Below the pieces are notes generated by a model that had not been told where the DNA came from, did not search any database, and worked only from the letters and a program-made list of their open reading frames with translations. A stretch of DNA of 64,000 nt, taken from Pseudomonas sp. NCCP-436. GTDB lineage: Bacteria; Pseudomonadota; Gammaproteobacteria; Pseudomonadales; Pseudomonadaceae. Position 1 is the first letter of the stretch. Each line of letters begins with the position of its first letter. Location of the stretch: positions 1 through 64,000 of the forward strand of contig NZ_BPLZ01000015.1 of assembly GCF_019656335.1 (NCBI RefSeq), written 5' to 3'. The position numbers and the translations under genes are program-made. Shown piece after piece: positions 1 to 8,080 of this stretch.

Positions 1-1
1 G

Positions 2-211
2 CCGAACGATCCGCAGTCGCCGTTCGTGACTTCCGGCATCCGCATCGGCACCCCGGCGGTGACTACCCGTGGTTTCGGTGTCGAGCAGTGCCGGCAACTG
101 GCCGGATGGATCTGCGACATCCTCGATGACCTGGAGAACCCGGCGCTGATCGAGCAAGTGCGTGGTCAGGTCGCCGAGCTTTGCAGCCGCTTCCCGGTCT
201 ACGCTGACTGA
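2..211 (+). CDS. glyA: Serine hydroxymethyltransferase, C-terminal end (partial)
   Basis: The first 69 codons read in frame from base 2 give the end of serine hydroxymethyltransferase, a PLP enzyme that interconverts serine and glycine with tetrahydrofolate. The stretch [20 protein letters not shown] is the conserved C-terminal segment containing the TSG-R-GTPA-T-RG signature of the family, followed by the usual helical tail ending FPVYAD. The gene begins before the window. It lies 97 bp upstream of gcvT on the same strand, which fits a glycine/one-carbon cluster. Confidence 0.93.
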   Translation, partial: PNDPQSPFVTSGIRIGTPAVTTRGFGVEQCRQLAGWICDILDDLENPALIEQVRGQVAELCSRFPVYAD

Positions 212-308
212 GTCACGGGCGGCGCTGCAGCGCCGCCGCAACCGTACAACGAGCCGCGGCCGCTGCGGCTCCCAACCGATGCGCAGCGCGCATTTACAGG
301 AACCGTCC

Positions 309-1433
309 ATGAGCACTGAAAACCTCGCCAAGACTCCGCTCCATGCCCTGCACCTGGAACTCGGTGCACGCATGGTGCCTTTCGCCGGCTACGACATGCC
401 CGTGCAGTACCCGCTGGGCGTGATGAAGGAACATCAGCACACCCGCAATGCAGCCGGCCTGTTCGATGTCTCACACATGGGGCAGATCCTGCTGCGTGGC
501 GAGAACGCCGCCCGCGCACTGGAAACCCTGGTGCCGGTGGACATCATCGACCTGCCGCAAGGCATGCAGCGCTATGCCATGTTCACTGATGAAAACGGCA
601 ACATCCTCGATGACCTGATGGTGGCCAACCTGGGTGACAACACCCTGTACCTAGTGGTCAACGCCGCCTGCAAGCATCAGGATCTGGCCCACCTGCAACA
701 GCACATCGGCAACCAGTGCGAGATCCAGGCGCTGTTCGAGGAGCGCGCCCTGCTTGCCCTGCAAGGCCCCAAGGCCGCCGAGGTACTGGCCCGTCTGGCT
801 CCGGAAGTAAGCAAGATGACTTTCATGCAGGTCGCCCGCGTACGCCTGCTGGGCAATGACTGCATCGTCAGCCGCAGCGGCTACACCGGCGAGGACGGCT
901 TCGAGATTTCTGTGCCGGCCGATCAGGCCGAAGTCCTGGCCCGCAGCCTGCTGGCCGAAACAGAAGTCGAGGCCATTGGCCTGGGCGCACGTGACTCGCT
1001 GCGTCTGGAAGCCGGCCTGTGCCTGTACGGCCACGACATGAGCAGCACTACCACCCCGGTCGAGGCCAGCCTGCTCTGGGCCATTTCCAAGGTACGTCGT
1101 GCCGGTGGTGAGCGTGCCGGCAACTTCCCGGGTGCCGAGCGCATCTTCGCCCAGCAACGTGACGGTGTGGCCAGCAAGCGCGTTGGTTTGCTGCCGCAGG
1201 AGCGCGTACCGGTACGTGAAGGTGCGGAAATCGTCGACGCCGATGGCAATGCAATCGGCCAGGTGACCAGTGGCGGCTTCGGCCCGACCCTGGGTGCACC
1301 GGTGGCCATGGGCTACGTGGCACTTACCCACAGCGCCATCGACAGCGAGGTCTGGGCCGTGGTGCGCGGCAAGCGCGTGGCCATGAAAGTCGCAAAGACC
1401 CCTTTTGTAGCGCAGCGCTACTACCGCGGCTAA
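309..1433 (+). CDS. gcvT: Aminomethyltransferase, glycine cleavage T protein
   Basis: The product (374 aa) is the T protein of the glycine cleavage system. It moves the aminomethyl group from lipoyl-H protein to tetrahydrofolate, releasing ammonia and methylene-THF. The N-terminus has the typical TPLHALHLELGARMVPFAGY and GLFDVSHMG blocks (about residues 9-56). A central SGYTGEDGFEI block and LGARDSLRLEAGLCLYGHDM (about 230-247) are also family hallmarks. The open frame extends further upstream, but ATG at 309 follows an AGGA ribosome site and gives the normal family start and length. It follows glyA directly, so the two likely share glycine and one-carbon metabolism; the other gcv genes are not in view. 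An inverted repeat follows the stop codon. Confidence 0.95.
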   Translation: MSTENLAKTPLHALHLELGARMVPFAGYDMPVQYPLGVMKEHQHTRNAAGLFDVSHMGQILLRGENAARALETLVPVDIIDLPQGMQRYAMFTDENGNILDDLMVANLGDNTLYLVVNAACKHQDLAHLQQHIGNQCEIQALFEERALLALQGPKAAEVLARLAPEVSKMTFMQVARVRLLGNDCIVSRSGYTGEDGFEISVPADQAEVLARSLLAETEVEAIGLGARDSLRLEAGLCLYGHDMSSTTTPVEASLLWAISKVRRAGGERAGNFPGAERIFAQQRDGVASKRVGLLPQERVPVREGAEIVDADGNAIGQVTSGGFGPTLGAPVAMGYVALTHSAIDSEVWAVVRGKRVAMKVAKTPFVAQRYYRG

Positions 1434-1461
1434 CCCCGCCGCAGGTCGAGCCTGACGACAG

Positions 1462-1482
1462 AGCCCGGATATCCTCCGGGCT
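1462..1482. terminator. Hairpin between gcvT and the VOC protein gene
   Basis: AGCCCGGA at 1462-1469 pairs with TCCGGGCT at 1475-1482, followed by TTTGTCGTT. It lies between two convergent genes, so it can serve as a terminator for gcvT and perhaps for the opposite gene. Confidence 0.7.
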
Positions 1483-1488
1483 TTGTCG

Positions 1489-1848
1489 TTACTGGGTGTC
1501 GGTAAAGATCAGGCGGTTGCCGGACGGATCAGTCAACGTCAGGTCACGCCCCCAGGGCTGGCTTACTATCGCCGGGCGGGCGAATCCGTAGTCCCGGCCA
1601 GTCAGCTCTGCCAGCAGAGCGTCCAGATCAGCACAGAAAATGCGCAACGCCGCCCCCGGGCAGCAGTCGCCGTGATGCTCGGACAGATGCAGCACACAGT
1701 CACCACGGGAAACCTGCAGGTACAGGGGCAACGCGGGCTCGAAGCGATGCGCCCAATCCTCGACAAATCCGAGATAGTCAATATAAAACGCACGCGCGCA
1801 CCCTTCATCGAAGCTGCGTAGCACAGGAATCGCGGCTGCCAGTCGCAT
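1489..1848 (-). CDS. Glyoxalase/bleomycin-resistance (VOC) superfamily protein
   Basis: A 119-residue protein of the vicinal-oxygen-chelate fold. It opens with IPVLRSFDEGCARAFYIDYLGF, the beta-alpha-beta start typical of VOC proteins (prediction of F-Y-x-D-x-LGF), and ends with DPSGNRLIFTD, the D-P-x-GN-x-I-x-F motif. VOC members include glyoxalases, dioxygenases and antibiotic-binding proteins. The substrate cannot be read from sequence. The ATG at 1848 is chosen over a longer frame because AAAGGAGGGCAC directly precedes it, an excellent ribosome site. It is convergent with gcvT and 58 bp downstream of the FMN reductase stop codon, so it may be co-transcribed with that SoxR-controlled gene. 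Confidence 0.8.
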   Translation of the reverse strand: MRLAAAIPVLRSFDEGCARAFYIDYLGFVEDWAHRFEPALPLYLQVSRGDCVLHLSEHHGDCCPGAALRIFCADLDALLAELTGRDYGFARPAIVSQPWGRDLTLTDPSGNRLIFTDTQ

Positions 1849-1906
1849 GTGCCCTCCTTTGGCAAAGATGCCAGCTTCCACCTGACGACAACCGGATGCA
1901 AGCAAC

Positions 1907-2485
1907 TTAGCCACGGATCCGCTCATAAGGCACCTGCCTGCGCCCCTCGCGCAAGGTACGTGCCCACCAGTTCAACTGCACCAGCATATGCGCCATGGCC
2001 GAGTTGGCCCGTCGCGGGTCGACCAATTTGCCCTGCTCGTCGAACTGTTCCCAGGCATTGGTAAAACTTACCGAACTGCGCACCGTCATCGCGTGCAGCT
2101 CCGCCAGCACCAGACGCAACTGTTCTACCGCACGCAGCCCGCCGGAGACCCCGCCATAGCTGACGAAGCCCACCGGACGCGCCTCCCAGGAGGCTGGCAC
2201 CTCATCGATGAAACGCTTGAGCGCCGCCGGGTAGCCATGGTTGTACTCTGGCGTAACAATCACAAAGGCTTCGGCATGCAGCAGTTGCTGCTGTGCCTGA
2301 TGGCGCAGTTGGGTGATGTCCGGCCCTTCGTCTGGCTCACGAAACATCAGCGCCGGATCGACTGTTGCCAGCTCGAATTCGTTGCGCTGAGCGATCTGCT
2401 CAGCCGCCCAGGCCACCACCTGATCGCAAAAGCGTTTCTCGCGCACACTACCGTAAATCATCACCAGCCGAATCGACTCCTGCAT
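1907..2485 (-). CDS. NADPH-dependent FMN reductase family protein
   Basis: A 192-residue flavodoxin-like NAD(P)H-dependent FMN/quinone reductase. The N-terminus reads IRLVMIYGSVREKRFCDQV, with the phosphate-binding GSVR loop near residue 11. TPEYNHGYPAALKRFID, the characteristic P-E-Y-N-x-x-xP-x-xLK-x-xID block, lies in the middle, and VGFVSYGGVSGGLRAV follows. Members reduce FMN, quinones or azo compounds and often protect against redox cycling. A TTG at 2521 would add 12 residues; ATG at 2485 fits the family start. The gene faces soxR, and its promoter has SoxR-type architecture, so induction by redox-cycling compounds is inferred. The VOC gene downstream may be in the same transcript. Confidence 0.85.
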   Translation of the reverse strand: MQESIRLVMIYGSVREKRFCDQVVAWAAEQIAQRNEFELATVDPALMFREPDEGPDITQLRHQAQQQLLHAEAFVIVTPEYNHGYPAALKRFIDEVPASWEARPVGFVSYGGVSGGLRAVEQLRLVLAELHAMTVRSSVSFTNAWEQFDEQGKLVDPRRANSAMAHMLVQLNWWARTLREGRRQVPYERIRG

Positions 2486-2520
2486 GACCTCGTCCCTATG
2501 GTTGTCTATCGAGGCCAGCA

Positions 2521-2551
2521 AGGGTAAAACCTCAACTTAACTTGAGGTCAA
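2521..2551 (-). promoter_or_regulatory. SoxR-type promoter with SoxR box, directed at the FMN reductase
   Basis: On the minus strand, -35 TTGACC (2551-2546) and -10 TACCCT (2526-2521) are separated by 19 bp, the overlong spacer typical of MerR-family activated promoters. The spacer holds CCTCAACTTAACTTGAGG (2530-2547 on plus), one mismatch from the symmetric SoxR box. SoxR is known to bind such spacers and realign the two elements when its [2Fe-2S] cluster is oxidised. The orientation points at the FMN reductase gene, with soxR itself starting 13 bp beyond the -35. Confidence 0.85.
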
Positions 2552-2563
2552 GAGACATTTGTC

Positions 2564-3025
2564 ATGAAAAACCCAACCTGTGGCGGCCCGGAACAGCCCC
2601 TGACTGTCGGCCAGGTCGCCCGGCGCAGCGGCCTGCCTGTCTCCACCCTGCACTTCTACGAAGCCCGGGGGCTGATCCACAGCCAACGCAACGCCGGCAA
2701 CCAGCGGCGCTACCGGCGTGAGGTTCTGCGCCGAGTAGCAATCATCAAGGTGGCACAGCGCCTGGGCATTCCCCTGGCCGAGATAGGTGCGGCCCTGAGC
2801 AGCCTGCCCGACGGGCAAACCCCATGCGCGCAAGACTGGCAGCGCCTGTCGGCCAAGTGGCAGCAGGATCTGAATGAGCGGATCGAAAAACTGGTCCGCC
2901 TGCGCGACCAACTTACCGGCTGCATCGGCTGCGGCTGCCTGTCGACCGAGCTGTGCCCGCTGCGCAACCCTGCCGACACTCTGGCCTGCCGCGGCCCCGG
3001 CGCCCACCTGCTGGAGAACGACTGA
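2564..3025 (+). CDS. soxR: Redox-sensitive transcriptional activator SoxR
   Basis: A 153-residue MerR-family regulator. The winged-helix segment [26 protein letters not shown] spans about residues 13-38, followed by the dimerisation helix. The C-terminus has C120, C123, C125 and C131 in the CX2CXCX5C arrangement that binds the SoxR [2Fe-2S] cluster. In Pseudomonas SoxR senses redox-cycling molecules such as phenazines and controls a few transport and detoxification genes rather than soxS. It starts just beside the SoxR promoter that faces the FMN reductase gene, so that gene is the likely direct target and autoregulation is possible. Confidence 0.95.
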   Translation: MKNPTCGGPEQPLTVGQVARRSGLPVSTLHFYEARGLIHSQRNAGNQRRYRREVLRRVAIIKVAQRLGIPLAEIGAALSSLPDGQTPCAQDWQRLSAKWQQDLNERIEKLVRLRDQLTGCIGCGCLSTELCPLRNPADTLACRGPGAHLLEND

Positions 3026-3113
3026 GGCCGTATCTCATCTGCCCCATGCGCCTGCAGCATCAGTCATGGGAGGCCAGCCGATGACGGCAGGCGGACACTT
3101 TCCGTACAAAAAC

Positions 3114-4241
3114 CTAGCGCAGTTTTCCGACCATTTGCGCCATCACCCGGATAACGTCTCGCGCCAGCTTGGCGGAGCGGGCGCCATTCCAGCCGGTACT
3201 CGGCTGTGGATTGTCGTCGTGATCCTTGAACGGCATCTCCAGCGTCAGCGATAGACAATCGAAGGCCTGTCCTACGGCATTGCAAGCCAGGGTCAGATTG
3301 GCCTGTCCCTGCTCGTCACGTGGATAGCCATAACGCTTCTGGAACTCCGCGCCGTTGTCGATCAGCCGCGTGCGGAACTCGTCCTCCAATGCAGCCAGAC
3401 GCGGGGTGTAGCCCGGGTTGCCTTCACAGCCGGCAGCAAATACGTGGGGAATTTCTTCGTCGCCGTGGATATCCAGAAACAGATCCACGCCGATCCGCCG
3501 CATGTGCTGCTGGACGAACAGCACTTCGGGGCTGCACTCGGTACTGGCCGACTGCCAGGCGCGGTTAAGATCCTGCCCGGCGTAATTGGTGCGCAGATGG
3601 CCACGCCAGGCACCGTCCGGGTTCATGTTCGGCACCAGGTACAGCTCGGCCTGAGCCAGCAGTTGCACGACCTCGGTATCCTGCGGATCCTGCAGACGCT
3701 CGATCAACCCTTCCATAAACCATTCGGCCATATGCTCGCCCGGATGCTGCTGAGCAATGATCCACAGCTTGCGTGACCCCGGAGCCGCAGCGCCGATACG
3801 CAGCAGCGGGATATCGCGCCCTTCCAGGCTGCGACCGCAGGCCACCAACTCGGCCCCCTGTGCCAGTGCCGTGGCAACCAGGTGTTCGTGGCGCAACCGG
3901 GGATAAGGCTCGAAGTAAGCGAACCAGGCCTGCTCCTGCTCGGCCTGCAAGTGAAAATGCAGCTGCCCGTCCTCGAACCGAGTCGGCACCCGGAACCAGT
4001 TCTGCTGGTCGTAGCTGGCTACAGCCTGATAGCCGTCCCAAGCATGGTTATAGGCCGACTGACCAGCATTGGTCAGGACGAAACCATGGCTCTGCCCCGG
4101 CTGCAGCCCCTGTACCCGGAAATGAAACCACTGGAAATGCCCACTGTTGAGATCCGGCCGAATGGCCAGCAGCACCTGCTGCGGGTTGCCGGCATCGATG
4201 ACCTGGATGTTGCCACTATCGAAGTCCGCACTGATCTTCAT
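3114..4241 (-). CDS. M14 family zinc carboxypeptidase (cytosolic carboxypeptidase type)
   Basis: A 375-residue protein with an N-terminal beta domain (about 1-125) and a C-terminal M14 metallopeptidase domain. Zinc ligands are visible as H166 and E169 in HPGEH and H259 in FLDIHGDE. Substrate-binding residues N226 and R227 lie in QDLNRAW, NPDG is at 207-210, and the general base is E335 in LTLEMPFK. This domain order is that of the cytosolic carboxypeptidase (CCP) subfamily found in Pseudomonas. There is no signal peptide. The much longer open frame upstream is antisense to the lipoprotein gene and is not used; the ATG at 4241 gives the family N-terminus. The physiological substrate is not known to me. 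Confidence 0.88.
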   Translation of the reverse strand: MKISADFDSGNIQVIDAGNPQQVLLAIRPDLNSGHFQWFHFRVQGLQPGQSHGFVLTNAGQSAYNHAWDGYQAVASYDQQNWFRVPTRFEDGQLHFHLQAEQEQAWFAYFEPYPRLRHEHLVATALAQGAELVACGRSLEGRDIPLLRIGAAAPGSRKLWIIAQQHPGEHMAEWFMEGLIERLQDPQDTEVVQLLAQAELYLVPNMNPDGAWRGHLRTNYAGQDLNRAWQSASTECSPEVLFVQQHMRRIGVDLFLDIHGDEEIPHVFAAGCEGNPGYTPRLAALEDEFRTRLIDNGAEFQKRYGYPRDEQGQANLTLACNAVGQAFDCLSLTLEMPFKDHDDNPQPSTGWNGARSAKLARDVIRVMAQMVGKLR

Positions 4242-4393
4242 GACTGCCTCGTAAATCAAAACGACCTTCAGGATTGCAGCTACTCGCCGCAGTGTGAAGT
4301 CGCGTGCGACAGGACGACATGCAAAGCGAACTATACGCGTTGCAGCCGGCCTAATGCCCAGCCCCAACATACTTTTGCCACGGAGGCCTTGCC

Positions 4394-4930
4394 ATGCCCA
4401 GTCCGACCCACGCACTTCATCTTGCCGGCGTCCTGCTCGCCCTGGCCGTTCTGGCCGGCTGCAGCGGACGAGCGCCGACGTCTGACGAATCGGCAACCAG
4501 CGTGCCCGAAGTACAAACAGCACCACAGAACGAGACGGATCAACTACAACAGCAGGCCCGTCGTGGCGACCTGGAAAGCCAGTTCCAGCTGGGCAGCCAA
4601 TATTTCGTCGGACAACCGCAACGTGACCTGCACCAGGCCGAATACTGGTGGAAGCAGGCTGCCGACAAGGGCCACTCGATGGCCGCTGTGAGCCTGGCCT
4701 ACCTCTATACCGGGCGGGACGCTCCGGAGCTGGCCAACCAGCGCGACATGCTGCGCTACCTGAACCAGTCGGCAGCAGCAGGCAATGCCATGGCCCAGCA
4801 CATTCTCGGCAACCTCTACCGGCGCGGCGAAGGCGGCGTGCCACGCGACCCGGATCAGGCCCGGCGCCTGTACCAGAGCGCCTGTCTCCAGGATTACGAA
4901 CCGTCCTGTACAACGCTCAAACAGCTCTAG
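4394..4930 (+). CDS. Sel1/TPR-repeat lipoprotein
   Basis: A 178-residue predicted lipoprotein. A hydrophobic signal (LAGVLLALAVLAGC) ends in a lipobox with the lipidated cysteine near residue 23. After a polar linker, roughly three Sel1-like repeats follow from about residue 55: QARRGDLESQFQLGSQYF, then AEYWWKQAADKGHSMAAVSLAYLY split by a short insertion, and QSAAAGNAMAQHILGNLYRRG. The A-x-x-G spacing is typical. Such proteins are scaffolds in the cell envelope; no partner can be named here. It diverges from the carboxypeptidase gene with about 150 bp between them. Confidence 0.82.
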   Translation: MPSPTHALHLAGVLLALAVLAGCSGRAPTSDESATSVPEVQTAPQNETDQLQQQARRGDLESQFQLGSQYFVGQPQRDLHQAEYWWKQAADKGHSMAAVSLAYLYTGRDAPELANQRDMLRYLNQSAAAGNAMAQHILGNLYRRGEGGVPRDPDQARRLYQSACLQDYEPSCTTLKQL

Positions 4931-4965
4931 GAACTACTCCCCCGAACCGGCAACGCCGTAGATCG

Positions 4966-4986
4966 CGCCCCCTCGCCCCGGGGGCG
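4966..4986. terminator. GC-rich hairpin between convergent genes
   Basis: CGCCCCC (4966-4972) pairs with GGGGGCG (4980-4986), between the ends of the lipoprotein gene and the GntR regulator gene. No strong T-run follows, so terminator function is only suggested by position. Confidence 0.4.
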
Positions 4987-5055
4987 GCGCCTCTGTAAAA
5001 GCCACAACCTCGCGGCGAACAGAGCTGCACCGCATGGCGCAGCGAAAGGAACCAC

Positions 5056-5775
5056 TTACAGATCCGGCACCTCGACGCTGACGTGAATGGCATCGTGACG
5101 CCAGAACTCCACATCGCAATCGATAACCCGCCCGTGCTGGTCACGGTTGACCCGGGTGATACGCAACGCCGGGCTGCCCGCTGCCACCCTCAGGCTGGCA
5201 GCGGCCTCTGCGTGCAGAGCGGTAGGCACCATGTCAAAGCGAACCCTGCCGTAGTGAATGCCGTACTGACTGGCATACAGATCCGTCAGCGAACGGGTCA
5301 GATCAAAATCGAGAATGCCCGGGAAATAGGCCGGATTGAGGTAATGCTCGACGTACAGCACCAGACGCCCATCGATCCGCCGAGCCCGACAGATCTGGTA
5401 GACACCGGACAACGCCGGCAATTGCAGCACTTGGCAGATCTGCGCACTGGCCGGCACCAACCGTGCACCAAGCACCTCGGTAGCCGGCTGCCGCCCCTGC
5501 CCAGCGACCATGGCGTGGAAGTGGCTGCGCACCAGCGGGTTGTAGGCCAGCCGCGCCGGTGAGACGAACCAGCCGCGCCGCTCCTCACGATAGACCAGCC
5601 CCTGAGCCTCCAACTGGCCAAGTGCCTCACGCAGGGTAATGCGCGTGGTGTCGAACAATTCGCTGAGCCTGCGTTCGGCCGGCAGCTTGCTACCGGGCGG
5701 CAACAGGCCCTGGTCGATCTGCTCCTGCAAGGCGCGGCATATGAGGCTGGCAGCTCGCGGCAGTTCTTCGCGCAT
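5056..5775 (-). CDS. GntR/HutC-family transcriptional regulator with UTRA domain
   Basis: A 239-residue regulator. The N-terminal GntR winged helix is clear: ALQEQIDQGLLPPGSKLPAE and RRLSELFDTTRITLREALGQ within about residues 15-60, then LEAQGLVYREERRGWFV. From about residue 90 the UTRA effector-binding domain follows, with YQICRARRIDGRLVLYVEHY. HutC-type regulators respond to small molecules such as amino sugars, histidine intermediates or phosphonates. ATG at 5775 follows AGGGAAACAAATTG; an overlapping TTG one codon upstream is less likely. It faces the uptake operon starting at 6091, and palindromes of the HutC/DasR type lie at both edges of the shared intergenic region, so it probably represses both itself and the operon. 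Confidence 0.9.
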   Translation of the reverse strand: MREELPRAASLICRALQEQIDQGLLPPGSKLPAERRLSELFDTTRITLREALGQLEAQGLVYREERRGWFVSPARLAYNPLVRSHFHAMVAGQGRQPATEVLGARLVPASAQICQVLQLPALSGVYQICRARRIDGRLVLYVEHYLNPAYFPGILDFDLTRSLTDLYASQYGIHYGRVRFDMVPTALHAEAAASLRVAAGSPALRITRVNRDQHGRVIDCDVEFWRHDAIHVSVEVPDL

Positions 5776-5789
5776 CAATTTGTTTCCCT

Positions 5790-5801
5790 TGGACTAGTCC
5801 A
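5790..5801. promoter_or_regulatory. Candidate GntR/HutC operator, regulator side
   Basis: TGGACTAGTCCA is a perfect 12-bp palindrome 14 bp upstream of the GntR-family regulator start. Its outline TGG-N6-CCA matches known HutC/NagR/DasR-type sites built on TGGTCTAGACCA. A related site occurs in front of the uptake operon at 6053-6064. Autoregulation is inferred. Confidence 0.55.
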
Positions 5802-6052
5802 GCCCCAATTCAGAGCACGACTTTATTGTGCAGAAAGGTGACAAGTTTAGGCAGTTTAGATGACGAGGCAGTGACAGAACGGTAGCAAGCACGCCACATG
5901 CCACGTTTTGTCAAAGCTGTCGCTCAGAAAATCAGCCATTTATCCATGGTCTACGCTTGATGAGCACACCAGCCAGATACGGCTGAGGCCTTGCCACCCG
6001 AGGCCGGACATAAAAACGTCACAGAAAATGCCTAGATTGGCTCGGGTATTGC

Positions 6053-6064
6053 TGATCTAGACCA
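6053..6064. promoter_or_regulatory. Candidate GntR/HutC operator, uptake-operon side
   Basis: TGATCTAGACCA differs at one base from the symmetric HutC/DasR-type site TGGTCTAGACCA. It lies 26 bp before the binding-protein start codon, where a bound repressor would cover the transcription start or leader. The rest of the 5776-6090 gap shows no gene. Confidence 0.6.
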
Positions 6065-6090
6065 ACACTCTCACTGCAAAGGAGTTTCCA

Positions 6091-7149
6091 ATGAAACAAC
6101 TGCTGCTGGCTTCACTGATGGGCTCGGCCATCGCCCTGGCGACCTCCGCCATGGCCGAAGGCACCGACTTGCAGGCACTGGAAAAGGCCGCACGCGCCGA
6201 AGGCGCGGTGAATAGCGTGGGTATGCCCGACAGCTGGGCCAACTGGAAAGACACCTGGGCCGACCTGGCCAGGCTCTACGGCCTCAAGCATCAGGACACC
6301 GACATGAGTTCGGCGCAGGAAATCGCCAAGTTCGCCGCCGAGAAGGATAACGCCACCGCCGATATCGGCGATGTCGGCGCCGCCTTCGGCCCCATCGCCG
6401 TGCAGCAGGGCGTGACTCAGCCGTACAAGCCGAGCACCTGGGATCAGATTCCGGACTGGGCCAAGGATCAGGACGGCCACTGGTTGCTCGCCTACACCGG
6501 CTCGATCGCCTTCATCGTCAACAAGCAACTGGTCAAGGACGTGCCACGCTCCTGGGCCGACCTCAAGACCGGCACCTACAAAGTCGCCGCCGGTGACGTC
6601 AGCACCGCCGCACAGGCCACCAACGGTGTACTGGCTGCGGCCATTGCTCTGGGCGGTAACGAAAGCAACATCCAGCCTGCTCTGGATCTGTACGCGGACC
6701 TGGCCAAACAGCGCCGCCTGTCGCTGGCCAACCCGACCATCCAGACCCTGGAGAAAGGCGAGGTGGAAGTCGGCGTGGTGTGGGACTTCAACGGCCTGTC
6801 CTACCGCGACCAGATCGACCCCGAGCGCTTCGAGGTGCTGATCCCGTCCGATGGCTCGGTGATCTCCGGCTACAGCACCATCATCAACAAATGGGCGAAG
6901 AACCCCAATGCGGCCAAACTGGCCCGCGAGTACATCCTCAGCGACGCCGGCCAGATCAACCTGGCCAAGGGTCACGCCCGTCCGATCCGCGCCGAGCATA
7001 TCGACATGCCGGCCGAGGTACAGGCCAAGCTGCTGCCGCAGGAGCAGTACGCCAAGGTTCAGCCGGTCAAGGACGCCGCTGCCTGGGAAGCCACCTCCAA
7101 AGCCCTGCCGCGCCTTTGGCAGGAGCACGTGATCATCAACATGAACTGA
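6091..7149 (+). CDS. Periplasmic solute-binding protein of an ABC importer
   Basis: A 352-residue secreted binding protein. The signal peptide MKQLLLASLMGSAIALATSA is followed by a likely cleavage after AMA. The mature protein resembles type-II binding proteins of the family-1/ferric-iron/2-aminoethylphosphonate group, with VNSVGMPDSWANW near the start, GDVGAAFGPIAVQQG, and YTGSIAFIVNKQLVKDVPRSW before the hinge. AAAGGAGTTTCCA precedes the ATG. It is first in a six-gene operon with two permeases, an ATPase, and two phosphatase-like enzymes, which suggests a phosphorylated or phosphonate ligand; the ligand itself cannot be read. A HutC-type operator overlaps its leader. Confidence 0.88.
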   Translation: MKQLLLASLMGSAIALATSAMAEGTDLQALEKAARAEGAVNSVGMPDSWANWKDTWADLARLYGLKHQDTDMSSAQEIAKFAAEKDNATADIGDVGAAFGPIAVQQGVTQPYKPSTWDQIPDWAKDQDGHWLLAYTGSIAFIVNKQLVKDVPRSWADLKTGTYKVAAGDVSTAAQATNGVLAAAIALGGNESNIQPALDLYADLAKQRRLSLANPTIQTLEKGEVEVGVVWDFNGLSYRDQIDPERFEVLIPSDGSVISGYSTIINKWAKNPNAAKLAREYILSDAGQINLAKGHARPIRAEHIDMPAEVQAKLLPQEQYAKVQPVKDAAAWEATSKALPRLWQEHVIINMN

Positions 7150-7158
7150 TGTCCGCCT

Positions 7159-7184
7159 CCCCTCTCCCGTTTACGGGAGAGGGG
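7159..7184. repeat. Perfect hairpin repeat inside the uptake operon
   Basis: Twelve bases, CCCCTCTCCCGT (7159-7170), pair exactly with ACGGGAGAGGGG (7173-7184), followed by CCGGGGGAGAGAGG. This CCTCTCCC...GGGAGAGG-CCGGGG form is a common intergenic repeat in gammaproteobacteria. It lies between the binding-protein gene and the rest of the operon, where it could trim or stabilise the upstream message so that the binding protein is made in excess. Confidence 0.6.
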
Positions 7185-7273
7185 CCGGGGGAGAGAGGCA
7201 TGGGCACCACACCCTGCCAGATCTGAACGGATCCCCGGATTGGATCGGGGCTACGACCGAACGAGAGAACCCA

Positions 7274-8080
7274 ATGAAGCACAACGTCATCCTGGTGGTA
7301 CTGGATGGCCTGAGCTATCAGGTGGCCCAGCACGCGCTGGGCCACCTGTTGGCTTACTGCCAGGCCGGACGCGCCGCGCTGTACAAGCTCGACTGCGCAC
7401 TGCCGGCACTGTCCCGCCCGCTCTATGAATGCATCCTCACCGGCGTGCCGCCCATCGACAGCGGCATCGTGCACAACGATGTGGTGCGCCTGTCGAATCA
7501 GCGCAGCGTCTTCCATTACGCCCGTGATGCCGGTCTGACGACCGCCGCCGCGGCCTATCACTGGGTCAGCGAACTGTACAACCGAGCGCCCTTCCAGGCC
7601 GCACGCGACCGCCACACCAGTGACGAGACGCTGCCAATCCAGCACGGCCACTTCTATTACGCCGACCACTATCCGGACTCACACCTGCTGGCCGACGCCG
7701 AAAGCCTGCGCCAGCGCCACAGCCCGGACTTTCTGCTGGTGCACCCGATGAACATCGACGACGCCGGCCATAAGCATGGCCTCGACAGTCCGCAGTACCG
7801 CAACTCGGCACGCATGGCCGACGTGCTGCTGGCCGAATACATCCAGACCTGGCTCGACGCCGGCTACCAGATCCTGGTGACGGCCGACCATGGCATGAAT
7901 GCCGACCGCAGCCACAACGGCCTGCTACCGGAAGAGCGCGAAGTGCCGCTGATCGTCATCGGCAGCGCCTTCAGCCTCGATCCGGCGGCCCGTCCGCAAC
8001 AGACCGAACTGTGCGGCACCATCTGCCAACTGCTCGGCGTGGCCCACGACAAACCCTGGTGCAGGGAGCTGCTCGCATGA
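7274..8080 (+). CDS. Alkaline-phosphatase-superfamily phosphodiesterase/phosphatase
   Basis: A 268-residue member of the alkaline phosphatase superfamily (type I phosphodiesterase/nucleotide pyrophosphatase branch). VILVVLDGLSYQ at the start carries the first metal-binding Asp. PALSRPLYECILTGVPP is the nucleophile loop, where the nucleophile appears to be Ser in LSRP. LLVHPMNIDDAGHKHG and ILVTADHGMNADRSHNG carry the remaining Asp and His metal ligands, and TADHGM is the family hallmark. No signal peptide is seen, so it likely acts in the cytoplasm on the imported substrate. The ATG at 7274 is followed downstream by a 4-bp overlap with the first permease (ATGA), showing translational coupling. 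Confidence 0.85.
   Translation: MKHNVILVVLDGLSYQVAQHALGHLLAYCQAGRAALYKLDCALPALSRPLYECILTGVPPIDSGIVHNDVVRLSNQRSVFHYARDAGLTTAAAAYHWVSELYNRAPFQAARDRHTSDETLPIQHGHFYYADHYPDSHLLADAESLRQRHSPDFLLVHPMNIDDAGHKHGLDSPQYRNSARMADVLLAEYIQTWLDAGYQILVTADHGMNADRSHNGLLPEEREVPLIVIGSAFSLDPAARPQQTELCGTICQLLGVAHDKPWCRELLA

Noticed and set aside
6112..7128. Minus-strand open frame of 338 codons opposite the binding-protein gene
   Set aside because: It is an exact shadow of the plus-strand gene, driven by GC-rich third positions; the plus frame has a signal peptide, ribosome site and family features.
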